Below are positions 10,851 to 23,099 of a DNA stretch of 64,000 nt, piece by piece (position 1 is the stretch's first letter; the number at the start of each line of letters is the position of its first letter). Source of the DNA: Acestrorhynchus altus. Lineage: Eukaryota > Chordata > Actinopteri > Characiformes > Acestrorhynchidae. The DNA lies in the NCBI GenBank assembly GCA_034509495.1, contig CM067507.1, forward strand, positions 33,000,805 to 33,064,804. The letters are read 5' to 3'. Made by a program: the position numbers and the translations under genes. The notes under the pieces were generated by a model. That model was not told the origin of the DNA and searched no databases. It was given only the letters and a program-made list of their open reading frames with translations.

Positions 10851-12587
10851 AGGAGCCACATTAGGACCAAATTGTACATTACAATAAACAACAGGGAATC
10901 GATTCTTAGAATAAGTACCACTAAGAATGAGGTAGTTCAAAGTGTCTGTGGGTGTGTGAATGTGTACCAAAAAGGATTTAGCTTCTGTAATAAAGCACAC
11001 TATCATCTCATAATCTTAACCCAAGGGTGTATTAGTGTATAGCTTCAGCGCACTATGCTGTGAGTCATCCTCTAAGACAGGGAGATACACAGGCACTATG
11101 ACAATAAGTAAACTGTGATTAAAGCAGCTCTCATGATTATTGGCAATGAGTCACAAGGGGTAGCAGCATCGTCCAGAGATGGTAGATAGCATTTAGGCTT
11201 GAATGGTCAGTCTTTGTGTTGTGGGGAGGTGAAGGCACATTCCTTCATAATGGTCCCTGATCTTAGCACCACATTAACCAGGCCTTCTGTTTCATGCTCA
11301 TTAAAAAAAAAAAAAAGCAAGAGCTTTCAAAAGTAACCTGAAATGTTTACTGCGAGCTAGAATTCGTCACGGCCGCTGTTATGCAATGCCTATAGCATCA
11401 GATAATCCCCAGTGCTGGGTTCTCTAGCACTAACCCAAACACACTGTACACCAATTAATGCCCTGTCAAAACTACAGCGATATGCAGCTAGAACGCTGCT
11501 CCCGGGTGTCACAACCTTCTTTTGTAAGTCCGAAATGATTACACTTTCACTCCCAAGCCTGTCTCAGGCGTCATAATTCAGGGGCTGTGTTCGTCTACCT
11601 GATGCAAATGTCGTCTCATCAAGGGAACTAAATGGATTTCTCTGAGACGCCCGTCCAGATATCTGGCTCTTACATGCCAGCAGGGCTTCCAATCTCAGAG
11701 AGTGTACCATCAGCACCTGTGGAGAGAACGGGCCCCTATTAGTTTATGTGGAGAATTTGAAATGCTTTCAGACAGTCTCACCACATGCTTCCTTTTTCCA
11801 GGTTAACTCAAAGGCAGCTGCATTAATCACCATGACAACTCGCACCTCTCGGCCTCCTCGGGCCAGTTAAAGGGGAGAATGAGACAGACACCCAGAAGTG
11901 ATCGTGCCTTACTCCCTGGAATGGTCTTCTATAGAGTGAAGTTAGGGGTTATAGACACTATGCGGTGAAGGCTTCTCTTGTTCTTTGCTTCTGTCTATCT
12001 AGAAAAACATCTCATGACCTAGATGTAGGGAACTGACCGATGAAAGAGGACTGTTTCTTTGTTTGCTGCAGTCCAGAATGTTGTTGTAGCCAAGCAATCT
12101 CCACTAACTGACTGAGGCAGAATTGAAATCACTAGAATTCTTTCATGTAGAAACTGGAAAAATATGAACATTTAAAGAGTACATGCATCCTGGGTATCAG
12201 CAGGGCTCCTGCCCACTTAGCATGTCTATAGAAATGCACATTAGGGCACCAATAATCAGTATGTGGAGGCAGGGCTTAGTGACGAGTGAGTAGAGGAGAA
12301 GGGAGCCAATCAGATGCTTCTCTGCTTGGTATGTTGCTGCAGCAACCAACAATAGCATTTACATATGGAAGGTCACTGTCCACCAATATGTACAATAATA
12401 GAGAGGGAATTCTGGGTTTGAGTGTTCATTGGAAGGTTGTTTATGTCAGAGGATTAACAGGTCAATGCAGCCTCCATCTGCTCATCAGAAGAGCCAGTGG
12501 ATCTCCAAGATACATGGAGAGTCTTAGGATATCGTTTATAAATACTGTGGAAAATGAATGATTGAATTCTGATTTATAATTATGTAT

Positions 12588-12588
<1 letters not shown>
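10851..12588. other. Unassigned DNA, part of it CNE-like
   Basis: No gene or repeat is recognised. A poly-A run lies at 11304-11316. Bases 11330-11880 are repeat-free with balanced composition and TAAT-type motifs (GCATTAATCA near 11820), the look of conserved non-coding sequence. Conservation cannot be judged from one sequence. Confidence 0.45.
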
Positions 12589-12637
<49 letters not shown>

Positions 12638-12689
12638 GTTATTATTGTTATTATTATTGTTATTATTGTTATTATTATTATTGTTATTA

Positions 12690-12721
<32 letters not shown>
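12589..12721. repeat. (ATT)n microsatellite with GTT interruptions
   Basis: About 130 bases of ATT/TTA with regularly spaced TTG variants. An open frame through it encodes only a leucine run and is not a gene. Confidence 0.97.
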
Positions 12722-12724
<3 letters not shown>

Positions 12725-13339
12725 CTTTACTGTAGCGACAAAAAATATGATTGAAAACTGCCTTAATAGTCACACAGAAAAAGTAAAAGGCAGCAGAATT
12801 TTTATAGGAGAAGGTAGATTTTTAAGTTAATGTAAAATAAGAATAATTAGCAAAAATTCATAGCTTTTCTATGGGTGTATTTTTACACACTGTACATGTA
12901 ACACACAAAACATGGAGAAAACTAAAAATTGAAAAAAATTAAGATACATGGGTTCCATTGGATAGAAATATGACTTATTTACCAGTTCAAGTTCCATTGT
13001 CATTTTAGAATCTCTTTACATTGACCTCCATTTTCTCCATCCATCTTGCACCTGCTACCATGCAATACTCAAATTCCAATAGTTCACATCAGAGTGTCAT
13101 GATTATGCAGCCAGTGTTCAGTCTCACTCAACCTGACCTCATACATTATACCCAGGTGTGTGTTCCCAAGCTGTCTTCTAAAATAATGCCATTTTATTTT
13201 TATTAATTTACATCCTGATATCCAATGACTTTTGTCATGTCAGTGTAATGTCTACAGCACACATATACACATTTTACTTGCCATTCAAATCCACCTTTGA
13301 ATATGCACATCTTCTGAACTTCATATGTAATATTAATCA
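12722..13339. other. Unassigned AT-rich DNA
   Basis: Nothing is recognised. Confidence 0.5.
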
Positions 13340-13590
13340 CAATTAACCTTTAGAACCCTCTTTTTGAAATTGGATGTACTTTTTATTTTGCCAGAACATT
13401 TGCTTTAATTAACAGATTAACACTTGACTGTAGTCCAACTAAAATAAAAAACACCTAAATGTCCTGTCAGTATTATCCTTTCTCACGTCCCCTGTACAGG
13501 TGGGCAGAGCAGTAAACATGCACTGGAATCTCCTTTGGCATTTAAACTGGGATTTAATTCAGATGGAATTTAGCTGTTTCTGGGCTCAAT
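13340..13590 (+). repeat. Family C dispersed repeat, copy 1
   Basis: Shares GCAGAGCAGTAAACATGCAC and AACTGGGATTTAATTCAG with copies at 22370, 33720, 50040 and, on the other strand, 55935. The family has no recognised coding part and its class is unknown. Confidence 0.65.
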
Positions 13591-13979
13591 AGGTCGCTGA
13601 TAATTTATCGAACAATGATGGTTAGATGGGATAAGCTTTGTAGTTTGTAGCATCATGTCTGTAGTTACTCTGATCCTGAGATAAAGTCTAGAAAAAGGCA
13701 TGTAACTGTGTGGATCTTGGGTTCTAAGTTCTAATGGGTTCTTCATTTTCTTTAAATGTACCACTCTTAAAAATATATTCTTAAAACCACAACCTTCTGA
13801 ACACTATCATGAAACACAATCTCAGGCATCGGGGAGCAAATTGGTAGCCATTTCATATAATAACATGTAATGTAGCTTTAAGAGGCATTCAATTCTTAAG
13901 CTGTCATCTATTAAGCTCCATCACCACCTCTAAGAACATTACTGAATCTCAGGAATGCTGCATTTCACACCAGAACACA

Positions 13980-14072
13980 CTGAACGGCTTTGTTTACATT
14001 TTAATCATTTCGTTCTTTAAATATAATAAACAAAAAGAAAAAAAAATCCCCTTCAGTGAACTCTCAGAGAGT
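13980..14072. repeat. Paired 93-base repeat, unit 1
   Basis: Runs from CTGAACGGCTTTGTTTACATT to CTCAGAGAG and aligns along its length with 15779-15872. It overlaps the downstream end of the minus-strand exon candidate. Confidence 0.6.
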
Positions 14073-14300
14073 CGTGCCGAGAGCAAACTCTATCTTCTTC
14101 TTATTCTTGGCCTGCATTGCCTGGTTGATGACTTACATTTACAGGTGAACTTGAGTTCGCTCGATGCTGAAGTCTGTTTGCATGTCCTTTACACCAGAAG
14201 CTTCGGCTGCAGCCATTCCATTAACCTTCAGGGCTTCTCTAATATCTGTCAAATCAGTTTTTTTCACCGGCTGTGATTTTGAAACCCTCTTTTTCCACTT
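14064..14300 (-). other. Possible terminal coding exon (unrecognised)
   Basis: Read on the minus strand, a fair acceptor (CGCCTTCAG ending at 14301) is followed by 53 open codons and a TAA at 14139-14141. The peptide is lysine-rich at its start (KWKKRVSKSQPVKKTD), then TDIREALKVNG and ends FSIERTQVHL. After a second close stop the same frame runs on for 22 codons (NQAMQAKNKKKIEFALGTTL, TGA at 14064). Two protein-like stretches in one frame suggest a terminal exon with a short in-frame insert, or a decayed exon. I do not recognise the protein. No other exon of the same gene was found, and the open length alone could be chance. Confidence 0.35.
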
Positions 14301-14321
14301 CTGAAGGCGCACAACACAAGT

Positions 14322-15654
14322 ATGTCTGCTTCAAGAGAGAAGAAATAATCTTGGTATGAAAGTAGGTGTTAATGCTTGTGTTTGACTGGGCTGTTTTTCA
14401 ATTAATCTCTGACCACTAATGAGCGAGAGCTGCAGGAGTCGTGAAAATCATGGAAGAGAATATTAATAAATCTCTTTTCCCTTCATCTCTCCAGCTCAAT
14501 GTACACCTACACACACTGGATAGACCTTTGTGGTCACACTAATTAATTGCTGACTGAAATTCGGAGGTAAAACATATCAAAGAGGAGATTTTGGGAAGGA
14601 TTATTTGAGCAGGAGTTTGGAGGGAGGGTTGATTCAGGCAGTGTAAATCGGTTTTTTGGGCAGGATGTAAAATTTACCTGCTGAGACAGGACAGGACAGA
14701 CAAATAAGAATAAGATTAGTCATCTTGTGGGCTCTCTTTGAAGTGACATTAACACTAGTTTCATTTCTGAATTTTGTAAGCCGCACAAGATACAGCTGAG
14801 TGGGTTGGGAGGAATGAATTCATCCATCACTTACTTTTCAAACAATCAATTTTTCTAAACTAAAAAAAAATAAAAAAATTATCATTAAAAAGAAAAAACA
14901 ATGACGAGCACACAGGAAGAGAGAATAACCTTCATTGGATTTCAAAGGACACAAAACTGATCTTCCTTTAGAGTGGAGTTCAGCGAGGGGAGGACAGAAG
15001 CAGCTTCGAGAAGTTCAAGAGGGTGCGGGCAGAGAAAAGCAGACATATCACCCTTTTAAGAAGGGTCACCATAAAGCCGCTTTGACTTATAGGTGTCATG
15101 GAGGATGACAGAGAAAAAACAGAGTATACCCTCTTCTGTTTTCACCTGCCGTGCTGTCTTCAGCAGAGATTATCACACAGAGTGTCACGGAAAGACACTC
15201 TCTTCACTTTATTCGTTTATTTCCTTACTTCAAGACAGACGCTCTGGGTCAGAAGGTCCAGCAGCAAAACGTAGGCCTGCAACTCCATGACTTCACGAAG
15301 CCTCAGTGAAAATGCTAATGGAGATGTTTCGGATGCATCACTTGGAAATGCTAAGAGGTCTCCGACTCAGTGAGAAGCATTTGAGCTTCCATTTTTAACT
15401 TTTACTGGGAACAAAACAACCTTTTAGGACTTGTTTTGAGAAAATGTGCCAGGAAAAGAGAGAGAGGCAGAGAGAATGAGAGATTAGAACTATTTATGGC
15501 TTCTTTTTAGGGCCAACGTTGTAGATCAAGTAAAAGTGTTCAGTGCTACCATCATCTAGTCTTTACTCATACCTGACAAGTTCATGTTCCGTCCACAAAC
15601 GTGTAGAAAACACTTCTATTGTAATGTAATGAAATGTAACTCATTGTTAGGTGG
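14322..15654. other. Unassigned DNA
   Basis: No gene or named repeat is recognised. Contains an A-rich run at 14858-14900 and a purine-rich tract at 15455-15484. Confidence 0.5.
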
Positions 15655-15778
15655 CAAAATGTAGGATTACCAAATATACAGGTTTTCAGGAATCAGGATA
15701 GTGGGATGGGAGGAGGGACAGGCATCTACTGTGGTTAGTATGGTATAGTTGGAAGGCTTTATGTAGGCCAGACCATGA
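15655..15778 (+). repeat. ACCATATA-type dispersed repeat, copy 1
   Basis: Shares ATATACAGGTTTTCAGGAATC, ACTGTGGTTAGTATGGTATAG and GGCTTTATGTAGGCC with 15883-15990. A weaker third copy lies at 22845. Confidence 0.55.
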
Positions 15779-15872
15779 TGAATGGCTTTGTTTACCCTTT
15801 AATTATTGAATTATTTAGATATAAAAAACATAAAGAGTGAAATTCCCCTTTAGTTAACCCACAGAGATGGGA
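15779..15872. repeat. Paired 93-base repeat, unit 2
   Basis: Second copy of 13980-14072, lying between the two ACCATATA-type repeats. Confidence 0.6.
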
Positions 15873-15882
15873 GACATTATTT

Positions 15883-15990
15883 AGGGTGACCATATATAGG
15901 TCTTCTGAAATCAGGAAACTGGTGGACAAACAGGCACCCATTGTGGTTAGGATGTTGTGGCTGGAGGGCTTCGTGTAGGCCTGACGGTGT
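15883..15990 (+). repeat. ACCATATA-type dispersed repeat, copy 2
   Basis: Begins GGGTGACCATATATAGG. This opening is like the 'agggtgaccata' termini of short vertebrate DNA elements, so a MITE is plausible, but no matching right end was found. Confidence 0.5.
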
Positions 15991-18739
15991 GTTGGCGTGA
16001 GAGTGGGGAGGGACGTGTGCTAGCGTAACCATCCCAGCAACATGTGATGGTAGGTATAGGCCACAGTTTGACCACATAACATACATTTTTGCACTTGCAC
16101 AGTATGCACAACATCTGGAGGAGGATCCAGCACCTTCTGCTGAGTAGCCGTGCTGCTACTACTGTATGCCTATATAAACAGAACACCAATATTAGAGCTA
16201 CTGCGTACATGGAGATTTCATTTACCCACTGTCAAACCAATGTTACAGAGAAGAGAACTGAAGAGAGCTGGCAAGTCAAAGGAGAGCATGACAGAGTCTG
16301 TCCTTAATCCGGGACAAACATCGGCCTGGCTTCTTAAAGGTGGTCAAAGCTGTGTCATCTGAAAGGGTTTAAAAGTGATGTCAAGTTGTCCGTCACTGCT
16401 GTGGATAAATAGAGACCTAACAGTGGATGCTTTCTATAAAGCTACTGGACTTGTGTTAACCAGGTGTGCTCTTAAATCCAGTATTTTCCAGTTACAGAAC
16501 GAAAACAGCTGTTTATTTCCATATCACTGCTCCATAAAGACAGCCTTGCGACCCCGTTTTCCTCATTTTTTAGGTTTCTAGCTACATTTGGACATATGTT
16601 GACATAATTACTCCCTACTTTGTGACAGTATTTCATCTTAAATGAACAAAACAATCTGCTCAGAAACAGAATACAGTGCACATTTTACCCTCAACTCCAA
16701 TAATCTGCTAATAAGAATGACAACAGTAGCTCTAGCTCTGATGACATTCCCTTCAACCGAGTTTTAATAAGAAAACCAAGTCATTCTTATATTCTGCCTT
16801 TCATTTTACAATTAAAAACAAACAAACAAACAAACAAATAAACAAATATAAACCTGACTGAGCTCTCTCTGAATTCTCCTCTCTGAGTACTCTGTCAGTG
16901 CACTGACTGACCGAATGTCAACTTGTCATCAGACTCATCTACTTTGAAAGGAGACTCACAGATGTCTCTAAATCCCATAATCCCCAATACTTACAAACCA
17001 AACTTATCACCTCTTACATCTACCTTTTTCATGCTAGTGTAAAAATATATTAATAAACACATTAATAAAATTAAAGTCAAACTGAATGGTGTTTATTTAC
17101 ATTTGCCTTTAGGCACCTTTAGGCTGTGGTCATTTGGCTGTGGTGGGAAGCAGTTTGACCAGTGGTTGGTGTAGATGCAGGTACATGTAGACCAATAGTT
17201 GTAGTGAGAAAGCAGGACTTCAGCAGATGTGCTTAGCTGTAAACATCTGCACACAGAATGTGAGGCAACTATAGAACTAAATGCTGACAGGAAATCAGTG
17301 AGAACATTTCATGCTTTAGAAATCCCAGCTGGATGCATTTTTCACACCCCAGAAACGTGTCTGGGGAAAAAAAAGAAATAAGCAAACAAACAAGTCTAAA
17401 AACAAAATTGTGACATTCAGATATACTATATCAAATGAAATTAATTTAATTTAAAAAGTGTATTAAATTAATTTGTTGGAATTAATTTTTATATGAATGG
17501 TCCCTGAAAGGTTTGCAACTACTCAACAGCTGCCATAAAATAAAGCACGGGTGGCGCATGAATAGGTCAATTAACGCTGCATCCATACTCATAACCGGTG
17601 TGGACGAGGCAACAACTGAAAACAAATAAGCCGACAACACTCTTGCTTACTTTCAATCACAGTAAGACATCAACAGTAAACAGACCCCTTGAGCTGAACT
17701 CCAGTTCCTGTCACTGCTGTGTTGATGCGTGGGAGTCAGGCGTGAAGTGAGGGCTCTAAGAGCTTGAGAGCCAGTGACACTGCCGTCTAGCACATTCACG
17801 CCCAGGTTCCCTTGCAGTCTAGGTCAAAACACATAAAAAAGCGAGCAGCAAACCTGTCATTGTGCGCCACAGTGTGAAAGAGGTGAAGCGGAAGGTGCAT
17901 GCATAGGAAGCCAATGCCGGATCTTGTGAATTGAATTGAATGTGGGAAGAGCAACAGGTTTCTGATTTATTTATTTGTTTTGCATTTTAATGAGGAGAGG
18001 TCACGAGAGGGCGTTCCAACCTGTTAGGATAGCTGTGATTAAAGCTGGCTGAGTGTAATTTATGGAGCTTTGCAGGACGCTGCTGACCCCTGACACGTTT
18101 TACACATCTCACATGTCCTGCAACAGCTTCTGCACTTCATGGCTGCACGATTTACAGCCCAAACATGAGCAATGAGCAGCACCAAGGCTTTGAAGTCCAA
18201 TATGAATCCATACGAGTCTTCATGTACTGTTTCATGTCTCTACACATAGGGATGCTTTGATTTTGCAGCCTTTTCTTGTACATTCATGAAAAGTATTCTT
18301 AATGAAGGAGCTCTGTTGAGAAGCAGTAATAGGCGTCAAACAAACTCCATTAACCCCCAAAAGTACGTGGTTTATTATTGGGTTATTGACTGTAAAACTT
18401 TTTATTCAGTTACTTCTGTAGATTATTCAGAACCTACTATGAAATACTCAATAATAACTATGAAAATAAGACCAGACTTTATTTGAAGTACATGAACATT
18501 GGGATTTCTCGGCAAATGCATTTACGTTATACTGCATAACACATTTAAAAAGACATATTTGAATGTTTATTAACAACTTTTTTGATTTGCAAAATTAAAT
18601 CACACATTTAATAAAGTAAATGATGTTTGTTGAGGCCCTTAATCTGTTGGTGGATACTTGTTCCATTTCTAACACTGTAGAAGCTTGATTCACATCCAAT
18701 TACATGTAGAAAGCAGAGGGCTAACTAAGACCACCATTC
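15991..18739. other. Unassigned DNA with a short (AAAC)n run
   Basis: About 2.7 kb without a supported gene or named repeat. An AAAC tetranucleotide run lies at 16815-16848. TAAT-bearing unique sequence at 17940-18120 looks like ordinary intronic or intergenic DNA. Confidence 0.5.
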
Positions 18740-19945
18740 ATCAAGTCAATTCCGAGTCCTGATGACCATATTGATAGTCTTCCCCCAGAATGTCCTGTCT
18801 TCTGTTTGGGTCCTCAGGCATCTGAATGGTTGGTTTATTATTAGGTGAATTTTTTCCATCCATCCTGTAGCTGGTCGTCCTTTTCCTCTTTTACCTTCAA
18901 CCCTTCCAAGCCTGATGCTCATTTCCAATGAATCAGGGAATCTTCTCCTAATGTGTCCAAAGTAAGAGAGCTTCAGCCCGACCATCTGGGCTTCCAGTGA
19001 GAGACCAGGCTTAATTTGGTCCAGGATCCATTTGTTTGTCTTCTTTGCTGTCCTAGGAACTCTCAGAAGTCTTCTTCGCAAGTTCAAAGACATCTATATT
19101 TCCTGTCTCACTTATTTACTGTCCAGCCTTCACAACCATACAGAACCATAGAGAAAACCAATGCCCGGATAATTCTGATCTTTGTTTGTAAAGACAGAGC
19201 TTTTTATTTGAAGATCTTTTCAAGCTCCTTCATCCTTTTCCTGCCTAGTGACAGTGGGTGTTGAATTCATTGAGTGCTGGATCCTTTGTTGTTAATAACT
19301 GAACCGACTAGGCAAAACTGACTGAAGACTTTAGTCTTCTTCATATTGGGCTGAAGTCTCATTTTTTTCACTCTGTGGTTTAACCTTTTTCTTAAGGGCC
19401 TTCAGGTCTTTCAGATTTCCTGACATGAGTATTGTGTCATCTCCATATCAAAGGTATGTTTTTTCCACCGATCCAGAATCCTCATCTTCCTCCACTCCTG
19501 CTTCTCTCATTGAATGTTCTGGATACAGGTTGAACAGGTATGGTGATAGTATGCAGCCTTGTCTAACTCAGTGTGGAACCATTCTGTTTGTTCATTTTCC
19601 TTCCTGACCGTAGCTTATAATAAGGAGATGCTCTGCTATTCCCAATTTCTTCAGTACATTCTATTTTTTTATGTGGTCCACACAGTCTAAAGCTTTGCTG
19701 TAGTCTAAACACAAGTTGACCTCCTTTTTGAACTCCTTTGATTTTTCAAAGATCCAGCATACATCTGCAATGATGTCTCTTGTTCCTCTGCCTTTCCTGA
19801 ATCCTGCCTACATCTCTTTCAATGTATGGCTCTAGCCTACATTGGATGATCTTCAGCATGACTGTACTGGCCTGTGGTTTGAGGGAAATGTTGCGATGTT
19901 TGGCAAACCATTTCTTGTCTCCTTTATTTGGTATTGGGTAAGGTG
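18740..19945 (-). pseudogene. Non-LTR retrotransposon (RTE/BovB-like) reverse transcriptase, degraded
   Basis: Minus-strand reading gives the reverse transcriptase in order. First comes a QAGFRKGRGTRD-like region near 19800 and a CLDYSKALDCVDH block near 19690. Then the catalytic box YGDDTILMSG at about 19430-19457, where the family usually has YADD. A VLYGCEGWTV block follows near 19120, and finally a C-terminal tail with SYFGHIRRR and VEGKRGKGRPATGW (18746-19093, open for 115 codons). In these elements the enzyme copies its own RNA at a nicked target. Several frameshifts and stops break the frame, and the endonuclease half is missing, so this is a 5'-truncated dead copy. Clade assignment is from memory of the family phrases. 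Confidence 0.85.
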
Positions 19946-20044
19946 AGACAAAGGTGAGAAGAGTGATAGATAAAGAATAAAGAGATTAAAACATATATCT
20001 AAGACTCTCTTGCATACAACAGTGAGAAGAAAAGAGAAAAGGGA

Positions 20045-20110
20045 AGTTTATTTGTATAGCACCTTTCATACACTGTGGCAAAGTCAGGGCTTTAAATAAA
20101 AAGATAATAT
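20045..20110 (-). repeat. Retroposon 3' tail fragment
   Basis: TTTATTTGTATAGCACCTTT followed by CTTTAAATAAA-type text is the complement of the 'gctatataaataaa' 3' end shared by many fish LINEs and SINEs. An A-rich stretch follows to 20200. Confidence 0.35.
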
Positions 20111-20468
20111 AAACATAAAAAAACTTATATTAAAAAAAAAGCAAAGAATAAAAACAAAACAAAAAAATAACAAAGTTAAAAGTAATATATAATAAAAAAG
20201 AGGGAGAACGAAGAAGATGGGGGCGGGGTGGGGGTCAATTACAAAAATAATAATATCATATATTCACACTTATTGTGAGCACTATGTATTCTCTGATACA
20301 CTGTGTGCACCAAACCATGATCTCTGTACCATACATAACTGAGCACATATTATTAATCAGAAAGTACAAAGTGATCATAAACATGCTATTAAGAAAAAGA
20401 AACATAAACTGCTCCATTCTCATCAATACATTCAGCTACTTAATGTTTTACAAATTGCTCACACAAAC
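20111..20468. other. Unassigned A-rich DNA
   Basis: Nothing is recognised beyond A-rich simple sequence. Confidence 0.5.
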
Positions 20469-20888
20469 TTGCAAATGCACACACAGCTTGTCTAGTCCAT
20501 ATAGAAAGGTACTGGTCATAGGATAGAGACTCTGGAGCAGATAAATATATTTAACTTATTGACACCATGCCTAATGTCAGGTGTGGGTTATATGGAAATG
20601 AAGCCCTCCAGCAATGAGTTGTGGAGCAGTGGAACTTCTCTGGAATGATGGAACGATGGTGGAGGATTGATTTGGAATGATTTGGTGGGGTGGTGATCAT
20701 ACAACGTCCCGACTTCACTAATACTACCGTGGCTAAATCATATTCTCACAGCTCCAACATCTAGTAGATGACAATAGAGACAGTTACTTCAACAAAAGCA
20801 GGATAAATTCCCTCCTGATTTTGTTCTTGGGAGAAAAAATGAATGTGCATGTGAGCGAATGTCCCAATACTTTTGTGCATATAGTGTA
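20469..20888 (+). mobile_element. Family A, copy 3
   Basis: Keeps the best right terminus: GTCCCAATACTTTTGTGCAT then ATAGTGTA. Its complement matches the left termini of the reverse copies at 41083 and 43955, which defines the inverted ends of the family. The left end is truncated. Confidence 0.8.
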
Positions 20889-21318
20889 TCTGTTATACTT
20901 CATAACCAAGCTGAAGATAGGAATAGAATATGGTACAACCGTGTTCCACAACTAAAGAACTGAAGGTTTACTCCAGTAACACGAGAAGAACGAGCATATT
21001 CAGTGAGGATCTATTCCCCCAGAAGGCCCGAGGGCCATGCACATCCCCTTAATGTTGACATATTTTTTTTTTACATGGGTGGTCAAAGATTTAGAGGTGG
21101 GGGGTGGGGGGTGGGAAAGCATTCATGTGACCCTACAATGCCAGGATGATAAATGCCTAATTTGCAGCCATACATATTCCTCATCCAAGCATGTGAGGTG
21201 CATTCACAGCAAACAAGTGTTAATAATGCGGCCATGCCAAACAATTATGTCACAGTGTTTGGCTCTCTATGTGAGAAAGGAAAAACCTCTATGTCTCTCA
21301 CCCTACCTCCCTCCTCCC

Positions 21319-21321
<3 letters not shown>
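20889..21321. other. Unassigned DNA
   Basis: Contains a G-rich run at 21095-21115. Nothing else is recognised. Confidence 0.5.

Positions 21322-21377
<56 letters not shown>
21322..21377. repeat. (CT)n microsatellite
   Basis: About 55 bases of pure CT. Confidence 0.97.
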
Positions 21378-21380
<3 letters not shown>

Positions 21381-21583
21381 TCCATGAAACTACACAGAGA
21401 AAGGATACAGTATGCAAATAGGAAGTGTTTGAGTATGAGAACCAACTCCAGAGCCAAAATCGAGAGGGGTGGGAGGGTGGGTCAGAGGGGCGGAGTTTGA
21501 GTGACATTGATGGGGTTCCATTTATGAGAGCAACAAAAAGAAGTGACTGTGAATTACAGCGGCGTTCACTGGGAAAACAAGGA

Positions 21584-21584
21584 C

Positions 21585-21625
<41 letters not shown>

Positions 21626-21655
21626 CTCTCCCTCTCCCTCTCTCTCTCTCACTCT
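21584..21655. repeat. (CT)n microsatellite, interrupted
   Basis: About 70 bases of CT with CCCT and CGCT interruptions. Confidence 0.95.
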
Positions 21656-22369
21656 CGTTCTAGAGTGGTGTCAGTAAAAGAAGCCACATAAATTAAACAG
21701 CACTTAACCACCATTTAACCATAATGCGCTGTGTACTTGTTAGCAGTGGAAAAAGTAGGGAATGTGAAAAATGCACACCCAGAATCACAAGCTGTTCGGC
21801 GGCAATCTGCTTAAAGCACCATGAGAAAAACTTCACTGTACAGCCCTCCGCCATTAAGCATGGGAAAGTCACCCCGGGGGTCTTTTGGGGGTTTAAAAAG
21901 TCAAGTTGGTTCCCATTATGTTTGGTGAGGAATGTCAAACTCTGCACTACACGATTTTATTACCCACTCGTTTTGCTGAGAGCAGCTGTTGGTGCCACAC
22001 TCTTTTTTAATGACGTTATATTTGATATCTGATTTAGAAGCTACTGTGAAAAGGCCACTCAAACATCAGCGAAAACACAAGTGGTGTAAAGCATGCTTTT
22101 GAAACAGTTCTTTTGCTTGGATCTGTGATGCCAGAAAAAGCCTTGTGTAGAAGGTTCCTTAAACTTGCTCTTCTTTGAAGAAAGTTTTTCCAAATGAGTT
22201 CCACCATGGGCATAAGTGAGGATTTCTAGAACACCAGGCCTGAATCAGCCACTAATTTATTCACTCTGTGATCACTTTTTGCAGACTCTCACAGGCCACA
22301 TAACTTTCTCAACCAATCATGATTGTCTTCAATGATGCCAGCAGTCATAATTCTGGAAACACAGTCTGC
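21656..22369. other. Unassigned DNA
   Basis: A plus-strand frame of 102 codons (21724-22032) has no recognised domain and is not called. No repeat is recognised. Confidence 0.5.
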
Positions 22370-22480
22370 ATGCAGGTTGAGTATAAATGTAAACATGCAC
22401 TGGAAGCTCCTTTGGCATTTAAACTGGGATTTAATTCAGCTGGAAATGAGTGAATTTTAGATGTTTTCAAGCTGAATTTC
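22370..22480 (+). repeat. Family C, copy 2 (fragment)
   Basis: GTAAACATGCACTGGAAGCT and TTAAACTGGGATTTAATTCAG match copies 1, 3 and 4 closely. Confidence 0.65.
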
Positions 22481-22844
22481 TGTGCTATGTATTTGATATA
22501 GGTATTATTGTATCAGCAACATGAAAAAAACGTGAAGCAGGCTCTGTCTTGTTCATTCAATGCCAGGCTCGTACTCTTACTATGAAATGTATTCCTGTCA
22601 GTTCTTGTCTCAGGCACTGAAAGGGCAACAGCCAAGATGATGGAATGGCTGCAAAAAGTTAAAACGTTATTTTGTTATAATTATGTTTTAGTGCTCCAAA
22701 ATCAAAAACGTCTCAAACTGAGTTTTAGGACATTTGATCTGTTTGTGAAGTTTAACCTTTTCAGTAAATCAATGGAACTTCATTGCCTCTCAGCCGCATC
22801 CAAATACATAGTGTTTTATGCTGTCAAACTGTGAGCGTAATGGT

Positions 22845-22925
22845 GACCATATTTTGGTTTTCAAAAAAGTGGACACTGGGGACACATGAGCATCTGTCAT
22901 AGTTAGGGTTTCCTGGCTATAGCAC
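22845..22925 (+). repeat. ACCATATA-type dispersed repeat, copy 3
   Basis: GGTGACCATATTTTGGTTTTC followed by GTGGACACTGGGGAC, a shorter relative of the repeats at 15655 and 15883. Confidence 0.4.
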
Positions 22926-22929
22926 CCTG

Positions 22930-22932
<3 letters not shown>

Positions 22933-22991
<59 letters not shown>
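22933..22991. repeat. (GT)n microsatellite
   Basis: About 58 bases of pure GT. Confidence 0.98.
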
Positions 22992-22992
<1 letters not shown>

Positions 22993-23099
22993 AGAAAGTA
23001 AACATCTCAGACCATTTCCAAATAAAAGTCATGAGAAGGGATAATACTGACACATGCATAGATAATAACATAATAGACACAATAAAGGACATTTAGTTC

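Noticed and set aside
12582..12830. Leucine-run open frame
   Set aside because: Pure translation of the ATT microsatellite.
21037..21691. Overlapping frames rich in Ser-Leu or Arg-Glu
   Set aside because: Products of the CT repeats read in different frames.
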